The translations under genes and the position numbers were made by a program. The notes under the pieces are model-generated. The model was given only the letters and a program-made list of their open reading frames with translations. It was not told the DNA's origin and ran no database searches. DNA of 64,000 bases from Tubiluchus corallicola (taxonomy: Eukaryota; Priapulida; Priapulimorpha; Priapulimorphida; Tubiluchidae). This document shows positions 1 to 12,800 of the stretch, one piece after another (within the stretch, counting starts at the first letter, position 1; each line of letters opens with the position of its first letter). The DNA lies in NCBI GenBank assembly GCA_030141605.1, contig JAQGDQ010000383.1:95409-159408 (forward strand), read 5' to 3'.

Positions 1-128
1 TAAATGCAGCTCAGGCCTGCGTATTTCAGGATGTCTTTGGCAGAACCTTAATATATCTATGATCGCAAAAGTAAGGGCGCGGTGTCCTGTTTCAGAGCGA
101 CATCACGTACTTTGGATTTTTCACAAGT
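1..128 (+). other. 5' leader/upstream region of the TMEM135-like gene
   Basis: This lies just before the predicted start codon at 129. No TATA box or other promoter element stands out, and the transcription start cannot be placed because the window opens here. Confidence 0.4.
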
Positions 129-3100
129 ATGTCAGCACTCAGTAAGTTGTTACTTGAACCTTATTTGCCGTACAATTGTTATGAACTTGGTCATACGTGG
201 ACTCCATTCTGTTCGAGTGCCTTCGTTGAAATTTGGCTTAACGCTCTTAAAGAATCATTTCGTATTTACGCGCCTCTGTATGTGGTAAGAAATAAATAAT
301 ATATTTTTTATTTTACCAGGTGACCCAGGTCTTCTTGGGGTGAAAGTTACACACTAACAGCGTGTGTTACAAAGTCCCTCTCTAGAATTTATTTTTTGTA
401 GTTAACCGGCCAACGCAACGATGTTCATCTTGCGCTTAACTAGTACGCTGAAGTTGCTGTGTTTTCTGCTACTGTGCTGGTTATAGGCACAGAAACCACA
501 GAGATAACAAAAATATTTATGGTCGCTGCTTGGGTATACATAGAAAAGAGCATGTTTAGGTGTAAATCAAAGCGGCAGACTTATGAAGCCAAGTTTGATG
601 CCATGATGATGCCATGAAAATTGCAGTTCATCAGAATTTACATCTTATTAAAATTTCCGTAGATCGACAGAGTGAAGCCTACGAGTAGGCTTTTTGCCAA
701 TAGTTGTCTCTCTAGATAAACCTCTGTTAATTGTTTAAGCACAAGTTTTCTCTCTCGCTATTTATATTTATGTTGTCTCAAGTGGAAGTGCCGCCTAGCG
801 GCAGTTGTCATGGTATGGTGGGGAAACAAGGTCAGTGGTGGTATGACAAACTGGTTAGATGTGTTGATTTATGATAAACTGAAATGGTGTTGCAGAAGGG
901 TTGGATTTTAAAAAAAAACATTAATAAGAGTCCACTCAGGCAGGTACAAAACGTGGAACATCATTGGATGGTCTTCACCCAATACATGACTAGTTTCTTC
1001 TTGAATTGATCTGCTGATATGGTGGTCCATATCAATGTGGTGAGGGGAATTCCAATCATTTATCACTTTGAAAATACATCTGTTCTTATTTCTGCATCTG
1101 GGCTTTGTAATTTTGTATCCCATTCCACGTGGATTAACTGAAAACTATTTTCTGCTATCAATTCTTGTAAGATTGTTGTATATATGCTACAGCATGATTT
1201 GGTCACCTTTTTTCTTCTGAAATGAGGGATGGTAAATTCACTCTCTTCGTTCTTGCTACATATGGTAGATCTTTGATTGATGGTATTAACTTGGTGAATT
1301 TCTATTGAATAGATTTTACCTAACGTACTGCTTGAAGTTTGGATGGACATCAAATTACTTCACCGTAGTCTAATATTGGTCTTATGAATGTTTTGTAACT
1401 AAATAAAAATTATATACACTGCACAACACATTGTATTACAATTATGAGGTGCGGAGAGAACCAATGATTTAGCCTATGATAATCTTATCGCATGTTTCGA
1501 ATAAAGTTAAATGTTATAGTCGAATAAGGTGGTAAATTAATGTTTGTCAATCAGTTGCTAAAAATTGACAAACTAATAGCATCAGCTACATAAGAATCCA
1601 GAGCATTCCAAATGTTTACAACTCTGTTAGTAAATGAGAGATCTGAGATGTTCAGTCTCAAAATATATGTAAACCATTTGAAGTTGCGACCATAAAATGA
1701 TTGGTTGAAGATTCCTGAAATATCATCAAAATTTAAACCTACCGTTTTTTATCAAATTTTGCATAATAGATCAGGGACAAGAATTTGAGTGGCTGCAATT
1801 TTAGTTATAGTAGTTAGTCTTTAGAAGGAAGAAACATGATTAAACTGATATTGTTTATTTCCTTCTGTTTACTTACACAAGTCATTTTAACAATGTGGTT
1901 AGTCTTCATAAGAACTGCGCATGCTGATTTTTCATGAGTGTATAAAGAATTTTGTTTTGCAAAAAGGTTCAGTGCTTTTACAATAATTTAATTTACAATA
2001 ATTCACAATAATTACTCAGTTTCAGATATGAACAGAACTCTAAGGAAGAGAGTAAGTGTGATGATTTTAACATATATCTGTCACAATCATAGATTTGTGA
2101 CATAATTTAGCATCAAACTTTGTGCAATTTGTAGTAAGCATTTTCAGAGACACAGTAAATGTTACGATAACTAGGGTTTCCACCGCATTTCGAAAGGGGG
2201 TGATGATTCTCCAGCTTATGTTTGGTTTTTTGACAGTATCATCTTGCAACCCTAGTAAAGAACATGTGCTAAAAATGCATTATATGGATTCTATTGAAAT
2301 AAAACAATTACACTCCTTTAGTTTTAAAATTTCAAACATGTCCTACCTCCTTTCAATCTGATACAAGAAAACAGTTTACAAGTTTTGTGACTCACTGTTT
2401 TACGATCTAAGCTAGGATACCTAACGTCATTAGCTGCATTTTAAGAATTAATTTTACAGTTATATGAATGAAATTATAAAATGCATTGGAATAATTAAAT
2501 AAATACAAATCTTGCAACTAGGAGTTGACAAGGACAAATTGTTTTTTAATGCATTTGTTTATTCTTTAAAGCTTTTAGATTCTGTGAGATAATGAGTAAT
2601 CATAAATTGTCTATGTAACATACATATGATAGTTATCACAGAATCTACTATGCTCCCTTCACATGTACTGTAACGGCAAGTAAGTCTTTTTAGCCAGTGC
2701 TTTTCTGTGCTAAACCCTTGCTGCATTAAAAACAGTGCACCAATAGTTTTTCCCTTCTTTTAGGCTTGTGTGACAAGTATAATGCAAACTTAGTATAAGA
2801 AAAGCAAGCACTTTTCAAGCCCTTCTTTCATAACTGTTAAAATGATTCTATCAAAGTTCATAGTTTTATAAGTACTATGAACTGCATATCTCGATTGTTT
2901 ACATTGGCATTACCTTTGTATACATTCATACGTGTACGTGTATAAGATAGCAAGAATAAATATGATTTGTGATTTAGAATAAGTGCAATTTCTTGAAGAA
3001 ATTTTTCGCCTTTTGTTGGACTAGTATTTTTGCAGTAAGCAAAAGCTAGCACTAAAACTCCAACTGTGTTTTTATACATGTATTTTTAAACTCATGCTAA

Positions 3101-6100
3101 GTTAAGCTATTGTGATGACAAAATAATTGCTTGCTTTAGTGCATCCCCATTGCCCATCCATTTGCATCATATTTGGAAAACTCGTTTATCAAAATTTATC
3201 AAAATTTGGCACTGGCTTGTTCTTCATGCACCCTGGAGCATCAGTTTGACTAAGGTTAGGTCTGTTTAACTTTCTCTGCATATCTTAAAAACATACACAT
3301 TCCTAGCAGCATTGAGTTGGACTTATGTTGCCATTAGTTTTTTCTAAAAGTCAAATGCCAAAGATTAATGACTTTAGGCAGTACATGTTATTTAAAAAAC
3401 AAAAACGTTATTGAAGTACTTTGTTTGTTCATGGTATGTTTCAGAAATAGCGTATCTCTAATTGATTAGCAATTCTAAACCTGTAAATTGACACCTACAT
3501 TTCCAGGAATAGAGGATCTTAGTGTAGTGAGACTTGATATTGTTCCTGCCATTTGTTTTTCAGCGCTGTTGTAGATTTGCTGCACTAAATAACAAAATTA
3601 CACCAGCATGTGTAGGCTACATCCCGTTGCCAAAATGATTTTTTGATTTTTTATTTGTATTGAGCTGTATTTTAAGCATCTTGCCTGTGGAAATTCAGCT
3701 CCTTAAACCAAATTGAATTGTTGAATTTCTTAACAATTTTAAATTGTTTTCTTGTGATGCGTATATAAAACAGGTTTCCTATAGCCACTATTTGTCAGAA
3801 ATTTCTAGCTGTGCTAGAGACTTAAGATATTATCATTCATCTTAATTATCCAGTTTTCTATATTTTGTATTTAATTTTCTAGATCACAGCTTTACTGAAG
3901 CGTCGAAAAAAAGAATATTACAAGAAACGCATCATACCTGAAATTTTGCAATCAACGATATTTCTATCGTTAAATGGTGCACTTTTTATTGGAGCTTTTT
4001 GTGTCACTGGGTAAGTTAACATTTTAAAACTCTTTTCATAACGTAAGTTACATTTAGTCAATATGCATGTGTTTTCTTGCAAAATGCTTATTGCATTTAC
4101 AACTTAAGCAAAAGCAAATGATTTATTATGTTATACAAAATATATGTGCTTGCATTACAAAATTATCCATAAGTCCGCATTTAACTCTTTCTAGTTATTC
4201 TCATACCCCTAATCTCCATTTCGTGAGAATCCTTTTGATACCAAGCTCATTGCTCTATGTTATTTTCTAAGCTGAGATAATCCACGTTAAAGTTGAGGTG
4301 CAGGCTATGCACTAAAAAACATAACCTTGAGAAAATTGCTGTTAAAGTCAGCCGTTGTTTATTGTTGCTTCTCTACAAAACACTTAGCAACCATACAAAA
4401 GACTAGTTGCTATGGATTTTACAAGAGCACATTCAAGTTATGTTTAAATCTAGTAGATGGTCTTCCTGATGAAGATCTGGGCTTATCAACAGCTGAAAGC
4501 AAAATGATTGCTTCCATGAGCTACTGTCGAAGTTAAAAATAAAACTTTTTTACAATTGCAGTACTAGTTTCTAGCCAGAAAAGTAGGCACATTGTTATCA
4601 AATTAAATTTTTAGTATTTTTGGACATTTTCTTGATAATTTGATGCTAGAATATAATAGCGTAGCAGAATACAATGCTAGAGTGCAATATATTTAGCATT
4701 TGTTTTTATAAAAAAACAAAAAATTAACATTTAACCAAATTTTTGCTGCATTCTACTTTGAAGCATCATAACATAGTTTTAACTATGCCAACTTATGGAT
4801 GGTTTTGGTTTGCAAGCACACATATTATTAGCGAGTTTTACGAAGTGATGAAATATTCAAATTGTTTAATAGAATTATTGGTTTACTAAAAATTAATCCT
4901 TTATTTCGTGAAGAGAGTTCGTTTCTCTAGAAAAACATCCTAAAAACCAGAATTTGAATTTCGATTTCTGGCATTCTGGTTGCTCAGTTCTGAACGTCTA
5001 AATCTTGTGAGAAATGTGCCAGCTGCCACTTTTTGAATGTCAGCAATTTATATGTCTTTCAGGAAAGTTTTGGGAAAATATGGCTATCTTACGTGTGGTT
5101 TTCTCCCAGCCTTTGTTGCCTCGTTCCTGGCTTTACTCTTTGAAAGGAAAAGTAGGTAAGTCTATCAGGTGCATAGCTTGTAAATTTACTTATCTCATAG
5201 TTTGTTTTATCATGGCTTGGTGAAAATTGTAAATTTGTTGGTTTTCAAGATGCAAAACCTTTCAGACTCGCTACTATCTAACTTAGTATTGCTTGTGCTA
5301 TATTTTTTTACTTATATTGCTTTTATTTCGTACTATGTCTTGATACATTGCTGACTGTAATTCGGTGTTAATAGAACTCTAGTGGCTCATAGTGTAAAAT
5401 TCTGAGTCTGAATGTCAGAGTGGAATGGAACAGAAATGGTGCTGAGAAGCTACAGGCATACCAGTGTCTTCTTTTTTCGTTGCATTACTGCTGTAGTTTT
5501 GAAGGCAGAATTCTGGGTGCTCAGTTTCTACAATAGATGTAACGGGCATATGATGATGAAGTCACAGTGCCTTTAATGTTGCTTTCAGACTCTCCGAGAA
5601 AAGTTACCAAACCGTTCACATGTTGCAACTTTACTCTCAGAGAGAATTTGTGCAACAAGTTGTGAGAGAGACTCTATGTGTGAACCCACCATAAAGTGTA
5701 ATGGTTAACTGCCTGGAAAGCAGGTTTCGGGTTTGAGCCCTAGTAAAGCTGCCAAATTTTTCAGTTTTTCTGGTTTAGTATTGCTTATTTAACTGTATGG
5801 AATTGCAGATGTAAATATTCTAGTTTATCTTCTAATTTAGCTTTTTTTTGCAAATATGCTATATAATATGTTTTCTGCAGGCGGGCAATGCTGGCTGTGT
5901 ACTTAACAAATCTAGCTAGTGAGTACATCTTCCGTGCACTGGTGTCACGGGGACTAATTAAGCCAATCAAGTATGGAGAGGTAGGAAAATTTAGATAATT
6001 TTCTTGCCACTTGCTTAATTTGATAATCAATGTTGATGATGTAATACATTGAAACACGATGTTGTACTACCTGCATGATGTTGTAAATTATTACTTTGTT

Positions 6101-9100
6101 TACTATAGGTATTGTTGTTTATGTGTACTTCAGCATTCTACACGTTCCTGTTTAGATCAAATGGTCTTGGAAACTTTGAACAGCGTTGCCTGAAGTAAGT
6201 TGCTGCGTGTCTCTGTTTTTCAACTATTTGTTTTATTTGCAGTCTACAATTTTGCACATTTAGCGTCCATCACCGCAATCATAGCTGATCCAAGCGAATT
6301 TACTGGTTGTGACTGCTGTGGCTGTGTGGTGTTCTGATAGTCATGTGCATAATAAAGCTGAGAATTGCTAGTGACAAATCTTTACAAACTTGACTGGGCT
6401 TAGTTATATTACATCATTGTTCTTCTATATATCTACTTTAGCTGGTGCAGGTTTTGGCTTGAAAATAAGATACTGCTATTCCGAGAACTGCCGTGCTCAT
6501 AATCATAAAGAAGTCAAAGTGCCCTTTAAGTCTCAATTTTTTTATTTTTTTTTTACAAAAGCTTTCGTCCTTCATGGACTTCATCAGCTGTAAAGTAGAC
6601 ATACAATAATAAAAATTACAGGTAAAACTGCATGTGAAAAATGAAAAAATTTCAGATTTAAGGGGCACTTTGACTTTTTTATGATTGTGCAAGTTTTCTG
6701 TACACTGTCTTATGGACCACAATTACTAAATTCTACTAAATTCTTTTATGTTTATATTTAGTCCGAGTAAAATATTCCAATTAACTCTGATGTTGCAGTT
6801 ACTTTATAAACAAACACTAACATTTTTTTTGTACTATATTGGCCACTTCGAAAACTTAATATGGAGAATCTTTCCTGAAAGCAATTTCGTGCCATTTTAT
6901 AAGACTGTAATAAATTTTGCAGGTTTTTAGTTGGATCAAGTGAGATAAACGATGGTAACGAGTTCGAGCAGGAGCAGCAAGACAAAGTGCAACAGTTATT
7001 ATATAAAGCCAAACAATTAATTAGTCTTTCAAAGTTTATATCCGGGTTAATTATTAGAGTGAAAACTGCTCCAAAGCATTGCCTGTGCAATCATTCCTAT
7101 AGCTGTGTGTCTTACGTTGCTCAGGTAAATTTCAGGGTTAAATAATTAAGATGATAATTTCGGTAAATTTCAGAGATAATTAAGATGATAATTTCAGGTA
7201 AATTTCAGAGATAATTAAGATAATAAGTTCAGGCAAATTAACCTGATCATTTTTTCATTTGATTTACTGCTTGCATTATTTCTTATTTGGCTACATCAGC
7301 TTCGTTTGTGGCTTACCAAATTGCTGTTTTCCTTGAAGACACTGTATTCACTTTTTGAGCTGCAGTAACTGTTATGAGATAATAGATGCTGTGGTGTAAA
7401 AGACATTATGATAGGTGCATCATAGCAGTGTCTGACATTTTATGTCATCACCAACTTTTTTACCTACTTTGATGCATTAAAAGAGTACATATTGCATTAT
7501 TCTGTTCTAAAAATGCACTAGTAACATAAACAGTGGAATAATTATACAAGTTTGCATTTTTGCTTCTCAACTGACCACTAAATGCTAGCCATTTGTATCA
7601 CGCGAGAACTGGCAGCAAACTTTATGCAAGTAATTTTGCCTGCAACGTTTTGCTACAGTAACATGACTAGATAATATTCCCAAGGTCGCTTAGCGCTTGG
7701 CTTTGTCTCTGCTGCAGTTTATTGTTTAACTGCTGCCTACACTTGAATGTTAACGAAACAGAAATTGCATGGCTAGGTAAGTAAGATATATAGTCAAGTT
7801 CAAGCAAGCAGAAAGAAATTAATTAGTAGAATCATGAGTAAAAATCCTAAAACTTTTTAATTTATATGATTTATATTGATTTTTGCGTCTGGAACATATC
7901 TCAGTTGTTTTACATTACTTTCTAAGGAAGTTTTAGCTTCGTTTAACGACATTTCGCTTCACTTCACATGTTGCTAGAAAACGTTAGCATCGTTAAGTGA
8001 GGACTTGCTGTATATGCATTTTTTATTTACAGTTGATGTCAATATATTAGAATTTGCAAATAATGTTGATGGCCTTTTTTTGAAAAATTTATTTTTCATT
8101 TAATTTGACTTATATATTAGCTGGTATCAATTTTCTTTGGTTTTTTTAGTATGATCATTTTTGTAATTTTTTTAGGGTTTCATGCGGAATTTTGTGATTG
8201 GTTATGTACTTCAAGGTGCCGTCAAGCTGCTAAGTGCTCTGCGTAGACTTTTCTCTCAGCCTCGATCATTGCTTCTTGCTCTAAAGCATGTGGACAACTT
8301 CAAGTTCGGAGGCTTTTTAGCTGGCTATACTGCTCTGTTTAGGGTAAAAGTTTATATGTTGAATTTGTTTATACGTTTATACGTTTAAACTTGTGCCTAG
8401 GAATTAAGTACATTTTTGCACAAAAGTTGAGCTTTCAGAATTGAGTTGTTTAGAAAATCATTCTTTTGCCCAGCCATTTTTTATTTTGGAAATATATGGG
8501 CCGTGGTGCAAATGCATAAGCAGGCACTCAGGGGCAGAGTTTATTACCAAAAGTGAGAGGAGTCGGTTTTTTTACTCCTCAGATGTCTGCATCTACATAA
8601 TTTAACCTTTGCACCACTCCAACACTTTAATCTAAGTCTGCACAATGTCCGCGATGCAAATGCAAAAAACGGAAAAACTTAATTGTCAATAATTTATTGC
8701 TTGTTCTTTTGTGCATAGCTGTGGCTGAGTTCTTGAAATCCACAATGAAAAAATTTGCATCTAGTCTGCTTTAGTAAGTCTATAACGTTCTTAAATCCTC
8801 GTCCGTTTAAAGCCCACAAAAATCTGTGGAGGTTCGCAAGAAATCTGCAGATTTTGACTCCACTCATCTTTGTTTACTACTACTAATGTTGAATGATTGT
8901 GGATATAATCGAGGATGGTTCTCTAAGGTGAGTCATTCAGTTTGCAAATTTATAGCAATAAAACTTAATATTTCGTAACCCTTTAATGGTGTTTTAATTT
9001 GGAACTCTTTACCTTACTATGCCAAATGTGAACATACCATTTTTAAATATAATATAAGTCTAAAACATTTCATATTAAATAATAATCTAAATACATATTT

Positions 9101-9848
9101 TTATAACTCTCCATTACACTAAGTTGCATGATTTCTGGTGCTAATAAACTCATCTTAGTGTAATGTATGGTATCTTTATTAGTTATATGTCATACAAAAA
9201 TAAAGAAGAAGTATTAACCAAGAAGTGCTGAGGATGTTCTAATGCTGTTTTTCCTGGCATGACTCCATACTGATTTTTGCAGTCATTGATTGATCTCATC
9301 TGATTGATCAGTCTCTGTTTTATATTCTCGTGTGAATATAATCTTCATTTTCACCATCATCACATTGACTTTTCATTGTCATTTTCTTACCCTCATTATC
9401 ACCCTGGTATTTCATTTTTCTTGCATATCGTATTTTGTACCTTCTACGTCTTTTCTTTTCATTTTGCCCTTCTGCTCAGGCCTGAAAAAGTTCATCTTCT
9501 TGGCATGAACCGATATCTCAATATCTAGTGAAACTTTAATTTTTGTTTTGTTTGCAGCAGCAATAGCTTATATTGTAATGCATGTAACATTGTATTACAT
9601 TATGGCATTTTGGAATTTAAACTAAACCAATGAGCATTCTGAGTTAAAAACTACTGCAAACTCAGCACATTTTGTTTATGTGAACAGTTGATATGTTGCT
9701 CACTAAGATGGCTTCGTGGTCATGACAGTCCGTTTCATACTGCGGTTGCCGGATTCATTGCTGGTACCTCTATGACGCTTTACCCTAGTACATCTATTGC
9801 ATTATACCTTTTTTGGAAGTTGCTAGAGGTAAATTTATTAACATATAC

Positions 9849-9879
<31 letters not shown>

Positions 9880-12800
9880 CAGTAGGCGCCGCTTAATATA
9901 CTCACTTTGACCCAATTAACCGACTGAACCTATTGACCGATGGGTGCAGTATTACTCGTACAGAAGTATGAGTTACCAGCTTAGTATGCACTGCAAAGGT
10001 TTTTAATGAATTTTAGAAACGAAGTAATGCCTAAACTCCTTTGTGCAGTTAAAAATTGAAAAAATGTTTCAAAATATTCATTTATAGAAGTGAATTAACA
10101 ATAAATTAAAAGGTATACTTTTCTAAATCACACAAGTCTGTTTATTTGCAAAAGTTACAGAAATTCCTTCAAACTTGGCTGCTTGATTTTATCACGAAGA
10201 AGTTTGCTTACAAAGTTCTCATAATGATAAAAACTTAATAATGAAATTAATAATAATAATGATAATAATGAAAATCTGTTGTTGTATGATGCACAAATTT
10301 TCGTAAAATGTTTAGTGCTTGGCGTGCTTAAACTGTTGGTGGAACCCATGCTTCCCCGCAAGTAGCTGCGTCTGTAATTTCGCCTAAGCTCCCACTTGCT
10401 ATAATTATGATATACTTCCTGTACTGTACCTGCATCCCTGGCATAACAGCAACATTTAACTGATTAAACTTTCTGGTAAAAACAGCCAGATTAATTGCAG
10501 TGGACCGGCGGGTCAAAGCAAACCATTAGGCTAGCATATGATAAACGTTCCTGCTTACAAACAAAACTGTACTTAACATGATTGTTAGTATGTATATTAT
10601 AGGACAAGAGCAAACTAAGATGTTATAAAAGTCATAAAAGCTTACTAGTCACACAAAAGTGTCTTATTGAAGCATGTGAAGCAATAATATTGAGTCAATT
10701 ATGCGGAGTTATTTAAGTCAATTACCTACAGTTTTTATGTACATTTGAATAGAAGCGGCCCGTACCAGGCGTTTTTGAGTCAAATAAGTGATTGAGTCTA
10801 TTAAGAGGCACCTACTGTATATATATTATTCACATTCTGCTTTATGTTCTTATTATGGAAAATGTCCTATAGTATATAGGGACAGCTCTGCAATGTGTTC
10901 GTAACATAAACGGGAAATGCCTTGGTTTCCTGGATTCCTCACGAATCATATGTAAATCAGTTAATTTGCAGCAGCTATTATCATCCTATATTAGCTTCAA
11001 CAACCTATGTGAAATTAAAAACAAACTGGTATTTATGCGTGATGCTTAATGCTAAAGTAAAATAGCAATCACATACTAAACAATTTTGCTATTCTCATGT
11101 ATTCTAAAATTTGCTTGTAAAATCTTGAAAGAATTAAGAGTTGATATTAAAGGAAATGAAAATTTTTTAAATCCACCTTTTATAAACTTTGCTTCATTTG
11201 AACATCTGATTAATAAGTAAAATTGATATGCTTAGCACTGTAAATCTGGATAACCTGTGCAGCAAATGATTTTTATTATATTACTTTCCTAAAAATCTAC
11301 GGAGAGCGTTCTGGAATTAGGCGAATTTAGTTAAACTTGTAAAATAACGTTACCTTGTATTGTTTCTCGTTTATAATAGTCAATTGCAAAAGGGTAGTAC
11401 GTATTAATTTTTATAAGGTTCTACACCGTGTTTGTTGCATTCAAAAGATGAAGATTCAAAATCAAAAGATGAAGCTTTAAAACCATAACTTAAATCTTCA
11501 TCTAGGAATTTATCATTTATTATTATAATTTTCAATTTAATTGTCGCATATTGCTTATTTTGTAAATGATATTCTAAAATTTCTGCATGTACTACACACC
11601 ACCTGTGCTGCAAAGCTGATTCATTTTTTTTTGCTTATTTTAGGTTTTATATTACAAAGGCATAGAAGCCAGCTACTTACCCACTTTCAAACATTTTGAT
11701 ATCTTCATTTATTCCGTTTCTACGGCACTTATGTTTCATTCGGTAAATTTTGTTGTTTGAATATTTTGCTTTAAATTAAATAGTTAGATACATACAAGAT
11801 ATTAGTTCGTGAAGCAGACTAGAGTTAGGGTTTGGGTTAGGGTGTTTAAATTGTGTGGGGAATTGTAAACTCCTTCCAAATAGTTTAATGGGTCTAGACT
11901 TCCTGAAACATAACATAAAGATTTACATTAATATAGTTTTTAAATAACCCTTGACTGTGTTAGAAATACGGTACCTCTAACCTACTTACCTGTATTTTCT
12001 AATTTATATTGTAGTGAGATGAGTTCCATGTAGTCGCACACCATATTTCACTCGTTTTATGAATTCCTGCCAATTTACACAAAATAAGTTTTTTAACATG
12101 TAGTGAATATCTATGTTGATCAATTTTTGAGAACTGTGGTGAATTATAAAATATTTACTATTGGGGCAGTTAAAAATATATGGTATTGAATCTTGTTTTA
12201 GGCCTGCTGATACTATTATGGCAGTACTTGCGTTCTAAAGCTGAGCAGCATTCGTTTGTACACGTAAAAGGATAACTTTTCGTTTGCTTTATTATAAACA
12301 TTTTCAGGCAATATTTGAGCCACAAAATATGAGACCAGCATACTGGGAATTCCTAAAACGTCTGACCGACAACAGGTAGGTTTAATTATTTTAGAATTTT
12401 ATTTTGTTGAAAACTATTGGCGTTAAGGTTAGGGATGCACCGAATATTTGGATCGCGGAATTTTTTCCGAATATCAGTATAAAAATCCGGTCCGGTAAAC
12501 TTTGGCTGTAATCACAAAAACTGCGGTGAACATTCGGTTTACCAAACCATACTTTAATAATTGTCACATTTGGCAAAAAGTGCATTACACAAATGCACGT
12601 TTCCGAATATTTTCTTAATACGTGTACTTACAAAAAATTACAAAAAAGACTGACAGTAAACAGTTAACTCGATACAGCAAGCTACATTTCGCTTTTTGTT
12701 TCTGTATGATAACTCAAAGACTGCAATGCACCAGTGGTACACAAGTCGCATCAAAGTGCGGTAGCATGGTGGTGCTATATTCGCGTATACACGGCAAAAC

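Larger units (their letters stand above)
285..3882 (+). other. TMEM135 intron 1 (3.6 kb)
   Basis: Non-coding between the first and second coding exons. It carries two antisense LINE reverse-transcriptase tails (listed separately) in its first half. The second half, about 1700-3850, is AT-rich with no ORF or repeat that I recognise. Confidence 0.7.

Noticed and set aside
5690-5762. Possible functional tRNA gene
   Set aside because: Boxes A and B are recognisable but the acceptor and T stems do not pair; better explained as a SINE head.
11824-11843. TTAGGG-like telomeric motif (GTTAGGGTTTGGGTTAGGG)
   Set aside because: Only two to three imperfect units in an intron; too short to be a telomere or a meaningful interstitial array.
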